This document shows, in pieces, positions 1 through 11,200 of a stretch of 64,000 nt of DNA (position 1 is the first letter of the stretch; every line of letters begins with the position of its first letter). Below the pieces are notes generated by a model, which was given only the letters and a program-made list of their open reading frames with translations, ran no database searches and had not been told where the DNA came from. Source of the stretch: Ascidia mentula (Eukaryota; Chordata; Ascidiacea; Phlebobranchia; Ascidiidae); contig OX387202.1 in the NCBI GenBank assembly GCA_947561715.1, positions 14,769,001-14,833,000 on the forward strand, given 5' to 3'. A program made the translations under genes and the position numbers.

Positions 1-159
1 TCGCATTTCAGTGGCGGTGTGTTCCACCATTCGAACCACCTCCCCCCTCTTTTCAGCCAATGCTGACACGCTCTGAATTGCCACGACATCAGCAAGACGC
101 TGCACATACAATGCTTGGTTGTCATCTATGTATTTGTTGATTTTTCCAAGATGTGCCAT
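1..159 (-). CDS. CNDP2: Cytosolic non-specific dipeptidase (CNDP2-like), first coding exon, partial
   Basis: This is the 5' end of a minus-strand gene that runs off the left edge. The first 53 codons are visible from the ATG at 159. They read MAHLGKINKYIDDNQALYVQ and then an AIQSVSALAEKRGE stretch. The N-terminus of vertebrate CNDP2, an M20-family zinc dipeptidase that cleaves Cys-Gly and other dipeptides in the cytosol, has the same pattern (K-Y-I-D-x-N-Q, then A-I-Q-S-V-S, then E-K-R-G-E). The metal ligands lie in later exons outside the window. The start is chosen because it is the only Met at the expected distance from the conserved block. No signal peptide is seen, which favours the cytosolic CNDP2 type over secreted CNDP1. 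Confidence 0.85.
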   Translation of the reverse strand, partial: MAHLGKINKYIDDNQALYVQRLADVVAIQSVSALAEKRGEVVRMVEHTATEMR

Positions 160-2290
160 GGTTATACTCCGGGTTTGCAACTTTGTATGAATGATCCCTA
201 GTCCTGTAACACAGTAATCAGTATTTAAATGTTGGTATTAACAAACATGCACTGAATGTAAATAAGAAACATGTCCTGCATTTCTATTTGCAAACCTAGC
301 ATAAAAAAAACCTTTGAAAATGTGGATTATTAAATCTACCTTCTTAACCAAGAAAATTGGACAATTGCCAAAAGTCTGAATTTAGTCTAATTTTTAAAAT
401 AAATTAAATCCGTCTCAAACAGGAATAATAAATTTGGTTGGCAAAGTCTTCTAAGAGCAACACCAAGATGCAGTGGTGATACCGTATAGGTTAAAACAGT
501 GGCCATCTGTCTGCAGCTCACTGAAATCATATATTATTGGCTCCACTTGCTTATATACTGGAATAATAAATTTCCAATGACCTTCAAGCAGACACAAAGT
601 TGTAAATAAGCAATCTACAGCACAAACAACCTGGGCAACATTGTAATACGAGACATCTGTTTACAACTTTCGGTACACACTTGATTGGTGGATTCAATTT
701 CAATGTAACAAAAGGCGTTTCCACCGATGACTACTTTGTATGCTAGTATGAAAACATGATGCTAAAATGCCATTCATTTGTTCTGGACAGATTATATGCA
801 CAAACCAGCCAGTGTTTTTCACACTAGTGCATTTATTTTTCATGGCAATCATTTCATTCTGGGTACTAGTTCTACCAGAGCATTAAAAATTTGCGAAATT
901 TAAATTAATTACAGCAAAACCTATTCTTTTCACGGAATCAAAAATATTCACTTAAACAAACTTGCAACTTTGCCACAGCTGACAAAACATCAGAATCATA
1001 AATACTAATAAATAATTCCAAAATTAAGGACAAAGGCATTTCCAGAAATCGTGTGGGCGTCCCCAGGCAAAATTAAATACACTTCTGAACCGAATAGAGA
1101 TTATTCTCAGCCGAGTAAGTTTCGAAGTTATTGCAACCTACCGTTGCTATTTACGGCATGCAGCGCACCCCTCACCAGACACCATATGGCTCAGAAAAAA
1201 GAAGACAACTAATTCATAAGCATGCAAATCACTGCAAATTACCTGATGATTGCGAAACCAAGATTGTTGCAAATCTTTTGGAAAATAAAAATCGGCGATT
1301 TATTACTTTTAAGGACAAATTGCTAATAGTTGACAAAACCATGAACTCTTGTGCGTTTAATCTAAAAATTAATAAGTTGCAATTTTTTGGTGGTCTCAAA
1401 GTTTTCCGGTCATGGGATGAAAGGGACTTTCCCTTTTGAAACACCAGCTGAAACTTGTGCAAATTAATTTTGTACCCTGTATACTGGGGGTTGCCATACC
1501 ACGCTTATGACTAAGGTTTATCCTTATTTTCAAGAACAGTGTTTAAGAAAATACAAATGTGCTTAATTGGTCAAATTTTGGGTGCCCATTAACACTGAAG
1601 TAATTAAAAATGGCCTACAAAATCGGGCAGTGACTTAAATAATTACATTTTTAATTTAACCCAACCCTCTAAACACCTTCTGAAACTGTCTGAAAACACC
1701 TCATATATGTTGTGATTGATAATTCCTCTTTTATGTACACAACTGCCAAAAACCAGTAACATGCAATTTTTTAGAACGCGTAAACGACGATAAAACAGTA
1801 AAAAAGAACTTTCTCGAGAAAAACGTTCCGCATAATTAATACAAAAAGACACATTGTTATTGTCAGAAAAAGGCGCAGTCGCAATTATTAAGTTTATTTA
1901 AATTGACAAAGCATATTTGGAAAAGTTGGTTTTTGGCTATAATATCTAACGGTAAAATAAATGGCTAGGAATTAGAAAGCGTATAACGTGCAATGCTGGA
2001 AAGTCGCAGTTGTTTCGGGCATTTCAACGAACAAGATAAAAGCATGTCATGATTCCAGGTGGAGGTCTCTGCTGGTAAAATTGGCTCGAAAAATGTAAAA
2101 AAAATTAGATCAGTGCTGCAATGACCGCAGAATATGAGAACTTGAAAGTTTGTAAAATTACGTATAACCAACGCTCAAAGTATTTCACTTTTTTAACCAA
2201 GCCAGAAACTCCTGCAAAAAGGCCTATTTGAAAGCGAAGAGACAAAAACATGCGTTTAAAAATACACTGTAATTTTTAAGATAACTCTCA
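160..2290. other. Intergenic: CNDP2 5' flank and peroxidase 3' UTR
   Basis: There is no supportable coding region here. The right part is the 3' UTR of the peroxidase gene: a minus-strand AATAAA (TTTATT on the plus strand) lies at 1893-1898, about 400 bases past its stop. The left part should hold the 5' UTR and promoter of the CNDP2-like gene. A degraded copy of the MITE family described at 47969 lies at 468-519. Confidence 0.6.
468..519. mobile_element. MITE fragment (same family as 47969-48119)
   Basis: About 52 bases match one end of the MITE in PHGDH intron 3. The match covers a diverged form of the internal CAGTGCAGCTG-side block and the end block AAACAGTGGCCATCTGTCTGCAGCTC, allowing for scattered differences. 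Only one terminus is preserved, so it is a truncated relic. Confidence 0.55.
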
Positions 2291-5200
2291 TCATCCGCTG
2301 GCCGGTGTTCCCCGCGATCGAGGTGGGCAAAGATAGCGAACCTCGTAATCGTGGCATTTTCCACTGGGCTGGTCCCGGTTATCGCACAAAAGGCCATGGT
2401 AGACACTGAACCGTTTCAGGACGTCGCCGCTTTGCGAGGCAGGAACGTGGGTTCCAACGACGCGGGCTTCTATCGTGAGAGGGACGCTGCACAACGGAAA
2501 CAGTTTAGAAAAAAATGAGGAGGTTTTGCGTTAGTTTCGTCGCGTCTTGGGTCGTGTTGCCTGGTATACTTGACAAATAAATATCATGCCCGCGGATCTT
2601 AAGTAGAAATTTTGACTTGCGCTTTGGTCACATTATGCACACAGCAGCTTGAAATATAAAGCGGGATTAAAGATTTTCCAGTACCAACATGTATAAGTTC
2701 GCTCTTGATAAACATGATATTTTGTAAGCAAAGTAGAGCCAATTCATATTATTAACTCGTCCGCTTTGTTTATCTTATGATTATTGTGACACGGGGCCTG
2801 ACGGCACTATTAGTTGAGCTTTGCTTGGCCATAGTGTTTCCACCTTGTTTTCTCCGTAAGGTTGCACCTAGTTTGGTGCCCAACGGTTGACGGTGATTGT
2901 ATAGTCACCACAAAGTGGAAGTCTTTGCTTGGCCGTTTGGTCAGCAAAGTCGTCTGAAAGTCACACCAGCTGCACTGATGAGACCTTTTAGGTCGAAACA
3001 GTGGCCACCTGTCTGTAGCTTACACAATGATATTTTATGTTTCAAAAAAAAACGCAAACTAAAACGACTTCTGGCAACTGAGGTTTTGTGCTGAGGTAAA
3101 ACAACTCACAAACCACGTGGATGGAAAAACTCACAGGGGTGCCAAAGTTCTCCTATTTTAAGTTGTACTTACAAGCTTTGCAAAGCGCATCGACCTACCA
3201 GTTCGACCTGTTGCAATCAGGGGTCTTCAGAGGAAAAAATAACCCACCTGCATCTGACCAGGCCCCTGGATCTTGCATTTCCAACCGACTCTACGTCGTG
3301 GTTTCCGCGAGATGGCGTGCTGAGGTTGATCCAGTCACTCCAGACGTATGGATTGTTGGACTGCTCTGCCTTGTCCTTGATGTTGTAAATACGCGCCTCT
3401 CTCGCTCGTATGTAATCTGTAAGAGATTTTTGGGCGTATATAAAAGGAGTGTCAAATGTCAAAGCTTAAAGTCAAAGCGCCTTTGTGTAAAAGAATGTTT
3501 GGGCTTGTGGTCTTAAAGTGCTCTAAAATTATCGCAAATCCGTGTTTGGTAATGAGGGCACGCACAATCGCAGCGATGACGTCACAAATACAGTTAACTA
3601 CTGACTGAAGTAGTTAAAAATACCCTCTAAAAGGTTGAATAATTCTATTTGTCTTGAAATGCTTTACCTCTGGGACAATAGAATCGAACTCTATAGTCGT
3701 GGCACCTCCCGTTTTCCTGGTGCGCCCCGCGGCAAATCAGCCCTCCTTTTGCCGTCAAAACCTCAAACACGTCCCCAGTCTCGAGTGCCGACACCTGAAC
3801 GAATGTAGGCTAAGCGTCAACACAAGTTGCTTTTCCAAGACTCCAAAAGACATACCCTGTCTTTGGTCTGAGCCTGCATGTATAAAGGCGAAGGGCAGAC
3901 TTCGGGCCTGTGTTCCAACAGGTAGTCACTGAGCGCCTCTTTATCGTCCATATCGTTGCTGGACGGGGTATCGCGATCCAACCATCCCGTCCAATAGTAG
4001 CCTAAATCTGAAGAAAAACGGGTTTTACTACATGGAAGAAAAGTTTTTCTCAAGAAAGTTGCATGTAGGGTATTGTTAACAACAAACAGTCCGGTGACAT
4101 TGTCTATCTAAATAAATGGAAATATGCACCTCGTAACAAAAGAAATCCATTTCTTGAATAAAGAATGCATATTTTTTGTACCGGTAAAAAAAATACCCGG
4201 ACCTGAATCGCGTGAGAAAAAAGGTTCTAGTTTGTCATGGAGTTGGCGCTCATATTCTATGTTTCTTGGCAAGAAAATTACGGCACTATTTATCGGCCCA
4301 CAATAATTTTAGGCAAAAAATAGTTCTAAGTTCTGTAAGAAAACACGGGTTTTACTACACGGATGAAAAGTTTTTCTCAAGAAAGTTGCATGTAGACTAT
4401 TCATAACAACAAACTTTAACAACAACTTTTTTTTATCAACAACGTTTTGTAATACCCTGCTAGACCACTTTACTCTTGGACTTTACTCTTGACAACACAC
4501 TCAAAACAATCGCATGGGCAGCAAGCACACTGCTTTTTAGACCAGGAGAAAACGACTCAATTATGGTAATTAGCGATTGCAAGGAATCATCCTAACCTCA
4601 GTTAAATACACAGTGCTGGCAGCATGGTGTTATGAGGCAGCATGGTGTTATGCAGACCGTTCATGCTTGGCGACTATGTTCTTTGCACTAATTAACCACA
4701 TAACATTATCACCACATATGTTGCACTCATAAACAAACAATAAGACTTGCGTGCACTCGCAACTGTACGTTTTGTCAACACGACCGGACATGCAGCGTGA
4801 AGTAAGATTGACGAGTAACATATTTCAGGTCAATTTGAAGAGCTGGCACCACCAACGTAGTGGTCATTTTTTAAACAACTACGATTTTATCGCTATCAAG
4901 TTGTCATATAAATAGCCCTCGGGGAAATTCATGAACTTTGTATATGTAAGGTCGTAATTTGAGTCAAAAATCATCAATAAATTGCACTCAAATTTACGTT
5001 AAGGTATACAACTATTTTTCGGTAAACTTCCTTGTGTGAATCAATAGAGCGATTACCACAAAGTTTTCTTAGGGTAAAAGTGTTTGAATGAATCTGTGCA
5101 GGATTTTGAAGGTTGGAAATAACCACTATGGTGCAAATGCACGCATAAGATCGACCAATATTAACGTCAGGGTCCATAATAACGTCCATACTTAGTTTCA

Positions 5201-8200
5201 CATCGGGAAATGAGGATGCGCGAATTGTTCCCATCGGACAGAGCAGACGGAATTTCTTTAGGTTTGGAGTTTGTGCCGACACGGAAGTGACCTGAGTACA
5301 AAAAAACAGGAGAAATCAAAGGTTATGAAAGCTGTTGTTTGAATATAAAGAAATGATGTTGGAAATGATGACTATTAAAATGCGTGGCGGAACAACAGGG
5401 CCACAGTCCTGGGCCTGATTAGAAACAATGAATTGGTGGCCCGTATATCACCTGAACAGATTATCTCCAATCGATTTGACATTTTTGGGCCCCTTGATAA
5501 ATTGCGGGGCCTCTAAAAGCGTGGACCCGATTAGGGTAAATCGGTTAAATGGGCCTTAAAACCGACTCTATGTTAGCAACGAAAGCATAAATGATGCAAC
5601 AAAAAAAATTGCCAGATGTTATTATTATTATTCTGTACATCGCATCAAAATTCATCTTACATGTTGACCACTATATTAATTGGGAGCAATTGATTGTGGT
5701 TTGCCTGCAGACCTTGGACGATTACCAGCAGTAGATATAACGTACCTCCGCGTCAAGTGGATTATCACACACGCTGTCTGGATCATACTTGCGTTGTCTC
5801 ACCAACGAATTATCCACCGTGTTCGAACCCGTCAGTATCCACCTCGTCCACTCACCATCTGTCACGTAACAATACACATTGTTACGCAAATGAAATGCAC
5901 TTTCACTTTCTTCAGTGATGATGCCAACAAATGCCACAAGATACTTCATCCTATAATCTATAACTTCAAATAGCTGATTCAGGACCTATATATATGTAAT
6001 TTTATTATTCAAAACTACACGTTTGCCCCAGTTTGTCCTAGAGATTTATCCACTTTCAACCTCACCTTGTTTGCCGTCATATTCCTTCCAATGAGTAAGG
6101 TCCATTTCGGGAAGAGCGTCACAAGGTACGCGTTCATTTGAACCAAATGCCTTCATCATTACGAATGGTGATACCGTTTCCATGCCCTCCATGTTGTTAC
6201 AGAGCAAGGATGACATTCGAACTTTCCGCAACTCTTGAAGTTGCTCTGTTGGGGAAATTATTGCTCTGGTAAATTATGTGGGCGTAGGTGTTAAATTATG
6301 TGGGAGTAGAATTGTTAGGTTGAAAAGTATATGAACTATTGGTACAGAATTTGAAAGGCAGAAACATTTTAAGCAAACAAAAACGAGTTTGAGATGTATG
6401 TATGCAAATGCGACACTATTTTAGCATAGATACAAAACTGTATTTAACAAAGCAAAAATACTCTTCTGATAAAACAAAACACTTCCATAATACAAAGCCG
6501 TTATAGGCTTTTTTATAATGAGCCTGCCAGTGTCGTAACGCGAATTCAATTGAAGAGAAAATTGAAGGAATTAAAGACGAAACACTTCTGACAAATAACT
6601 TAAAATAGAATCAAAGTAAATGCAAAAAAGATTTTATTTCAGTATATTTTGTGATGCGCACGAACCCAGTGCCTTAATAACTACAGCTGACCTGTTGTGA
6701 ATTGTCCTGGGTTTTCGTGCCAGAATCTGTCACCCTTCCTCAATTCTCTGAACTGGTAAGCAAGCAAACAGGCAAACACCGGTCCAACCGCAGCCCCATC
6801 CACGGCCCGCTCCGCCAACCCCCCCACGTAAAGATCCACGTCATCCACGTGACTATAAAAGGGAAACGTCATAAATTTTTAAAGTTCAAAAAAAAACGAT
6901 TTAAGTCTGGGCGCTTTTCAATACTAAGTAATTGAGCTGAAATTGAGTAAAATTTCTTAGGAATTATGTAATGGTTTTTTTATACCACCATAACTCGAAA
7001 GCACTTTTACCATCATGAACCTAAACGTGTGCATTTAATAATATTAAACCACCTTTCCAATTTACGCCGTTTTTACATTTAGCCCTCTGGCGATTAATTT
7101 TGCATAATTTTGTTCTCTTCAGGAAAAGAATTTATACAAAGGATTATGTTAGTGATAAAATCACCATCTTTCACAAACATTTTGCGAGGAAGTTTCATTT
7201 ACGATTTAAAATTTACTATTTTTACGTAATTTGTGTGCTCTAGGACTTGTAACCAATAGATTCCTGCTTATGATAAACATAAGATTTTTCGACCAAATAC
7301 TCGCAACCAACCTGTAAACTGCTGCAAGTTTAGCGATGGTCGATGCGCTCATTGTGTCACCCAAATCGTTCCACCCCACTGCCCTCTGAAGGCCGCAGAA
7401 TTCCCGATAATTGTTGTATGGAGCCAAGCCGTGTTCACGGCCTCTTTGGATGTTGATGGAAAATAAATCTTTCCCTGGTACGGTTTCGGACTCGAACATT
7501 CGGCTGTTGATAAATGTTGTGTAAGAGATTGCTCGTATTTTTGAAAAAAAAAGGTCTTTTATGGTTCGGAGATTTTTTGAGCTAAAATAACCGGACATTG
7601 AGGAAACCAATGCACAACATAGCAAGTGGTTTACAATCCTCGCAATTATAACACTAAAGTGCTAGTTTTTGGTTAATTTTTCTGAAACATATTAAGTGTT
7701 TACGAAAAAGACAGTGGGCAAAAAGACGTACGACATAATTTCACCGCTAAATAATAACGTACTCAAATCAAGGTGAAAGAAGCACTTAAGAATTATAATA
7801 AAGTCCTGCAGGTATCTTTAATTGAACAACAACAACCCGGCTTACTTTCGAATGTCAGGAACAAAGGAGAGATCAACGCTAAACGCCGTGTCCTCAGTTA
7901 GACCACGCAAAATAGCTGGAGATGTTCCATTCTTTACGGCGTCCTGCTGGAACAAGCTTTTGAACATGGGTACCTTTGGCTCCTTTAACGTCGTGTAGTC
8001 GGCACCGGGGCGGAAAAAAAACTTTCCCACTTGGCTGTGGCCATACCTGGGTAGGAAATGAATTTTATGCATTAAACAGAGCAATAAAGTAAACAGATTC
8101 AACAGTGCAATGATTTGGGGCAGCCTAACAAGTTTAGACTGTGGTACCTTAACGCGAGTTAGGTAAGAATTTGTGTTTTTGGTGTTGTTCCTTATCGCAA

Positions 8201-11200
8201 GGTTTACTAAATAAATAGTTTAGGTGTTGTACCTTAAATAAACGGTTGTAAGCTCGTTGGCAGAGATTACAAGTTTTGACTGTTGTACCTTAACGCAAAA
8301 TTTATTAAATAAATAGTTTAGGTGTTGTACCTTAAATAAAACGGTTGTAAACTCGTTGGTAAAGATTACAAGTTTTGACTGTTGTACCTTAACGCGTGAT
8401 AGGGAAGAATGTGTTTTATGGGCGTTGTACCCTATGGCAAAGTTTATAATTGGTGTTGTACCTCAAAGCAGCGGTTGTGAACTCGTTAGCAATGGTGGCG
8501 TCGATCGATGCATCATATCCGTAATAGAAACCGTGTCTCACCGGAACCAAATCGAACTTCTGGGCCATATTCACACCGACCAGGAGAGGCACATATTCGC
8601 TGCAAGACAGATACAGTTACATGGTGAATAAGAGCTGCATGGCAATGGAAAAAAACGAAAAAAAACACAACACCTATTATAATCTAGCCAGGGCCGGTTT
8701 GAAAAATTTGAAGTTCAGGATACGAGTAACTTCGAGATTAACCATACCGATATATTCTTCTTATGTCAACTTCACACTTTACATCAATATTCATTGCATA
8801 GTACTTGATCACAAGGTGTTTTTACAATAAAACTGTGCGTCGCGACGCCTGTTTTAAGTTTCAAGGGCATGGCGTAACCATTTTGATAGAGAAAACTATT
8901 TTTTAGGAAAAATAGAGGCTATAATAACAAGCTAAGTCAACTTTCTGCGACTGTAAATGATTAACATTAGAACAACTCGACCTGATAGATTTAACAATCG
9001 CTGCTTCGAAAGTTTCGTGAAACTGTTCATAGTGCGTCGCACGCAAAAATGTTTTTGAAACCACCGGCTTACTTGTATGTGATGATCTGCAGGATGGCAG
9101 CTATAATTCTCCTAGTTTCGTGAAACAATGTATCAGAATCCCACAACTGGTTCAGGCTTTTCAATCTGCGAGCGATCCTGTTGTGTTCCCGAACCAGAAC
9201 AAGATGCGTCGCCGAAAGCCCGATGTTTTCGTTGGCGCGAACGTCGCCTGTGACGTCACATTCGAAGTAGTTATTAATATGAAATTCCTGTTGCTGCCAG
9301 GCATATTGCAATTAAAAATGTACTGATCTTCTGGTATAAACGTACTGTATTCTTACGACAGTAAAAGTTAATATTTGAAAACAAAAGCCAATTTGCACGG
9401 GTTTACGTTGTTGAATGTAGGTATATTAGTCTGTGCTGTGCGGACAATTTCGCACTTAACTATAGTTCTCCTATCTTTAGCTTTCAATGCGTATCTCAAT
9501 CGAAAAATCTATTAAAAGTGTTTGACTGAACCATACGTTTTTTATGCCTTACATAGACATCACCACTAATAGCAACATGTCTAACACTGCTTTTTTGTCG
9601 TTCAAAACTGACAAGCCTCTATCCGTTCGTACGACGTAAACATTAAACGGAATGTATAATAGGGGGTTTTGTGGCTTCACCTGAAATGTAGCAAGCTGAC
9701 CCTGGTGGGTTGAGGTGGGCGGGACAGTCGAATCTCTGCTGTATTTCGGGACTAAAAACCTCCTTCCTGGGAAGATTTCCGCGGGATTTCAAAAAGGGAC
9801 ACCCCCCGCTTTTTGCTGGACGTTCGACCAGGAGTTCTCCGCTGTCTGTAGGTTTTGTAATGAGAGAATGTAACAAAAAACATTTGTTCGCCTTTTACAA
9901 ACAGGATATGAACAGTAAAATAATTTTTTGACCAAATTACAATAACGCCAATGCTAAATACCATGTTTACTATTTAAAACCACTTCAAAATGTTACGCAA
10001 CAGAACAAACCACAAAAATACAAACAAAACTGCACAGAAACTGAAAAATCATTATCAGGACAATCTAAAAAGCCTAAAAACCGTAAACAAACCTGAATTA
10101 GGGTCTCGTAATGCTTTCATGAGTTTATCATCTGAACCATAAATGACTGTACCGTCGATGTAAGCGCTCAGAGTGGAAACTTGCTCATTGGGGTACGTTT
10201 CACAGCCCTGGGCCACGACGGAAGCTTCGAGAGGTATGCAGGTGGGGTGGGGCCCATAGTAGGGGTCATTGGGTCCCACGGGAAGATTGATGCAGGAAGG
10301 GGAGGGGTTGGAGCATTGACAGTCCACCTTGACGCCGTTTGCAACTGACCAGACAACAATTAGTGAATTATTAGATGTTGAATGGATTTTTCTATTGTGT
10401 AATGTGATAGAAATGGGACATTTATGTGTTAAATCTAGCGTCGTAATCCAGTAAAGGTTTGTACAATGTACCAAGATTCCACAATTTAACAACGAAAAAG
10501 AAATGTTGCTGTTTCGCAACACCAAAACTCAAAAAAAAATCTCTTATTTTTTATTTAGATCGGGCTTTTTGTATATTCGTTTCGTTTCACCCGATCATTG
10601 TTTCAAAGTGGTTTCAAGTAATTATCGTGTGGCAAGGGATGTTTTTATGTACCAGCAAATACTCACTATATAAGATATGTAGTCATTACGAGGCCTGACA
10701 GAATGCGTGATATATTATGCTTGCCATTTTTTAAGCATAAAGTTCCTAATACGCTTGCACGTGTGTTCTGTACTGTGTACTCCTGATGTAGAAGTTTTTA
10801 AACTTTTTGAATTTCCTTTTTGCGAATTTTTCAAAGTGCCTTCAAGTCATTAACGGTTGTTTTCAAAATACTAGAAATTACTAAAGCAATAAGGTGTGAC
10901 CGGGTAGCATGGAATATTTCGCAACACATCCTCGTTTTTGTGCATCCCTGTTCTAACTTAAATGAATAACATAGGCTTGTGTTCTATCCATAAACCCACC
11001 TTTTAACGGTCGCGCATGGGCGATGTCGTGTGTTATAAACTGGCCGAACTGTACGTGCATCGCACTCATCCCTGCCGTGAAAGTGGAAAACGAGTCGTTG
11101 TTGAGAGAGTTCGACAGCGTTCTTGCAGCTGGGAGATCCCCGCCTGTCCGCGACTTTCTGAACGTCTGTAGAAAAAAACGGCTTCAATTTTTAAAAAAGG

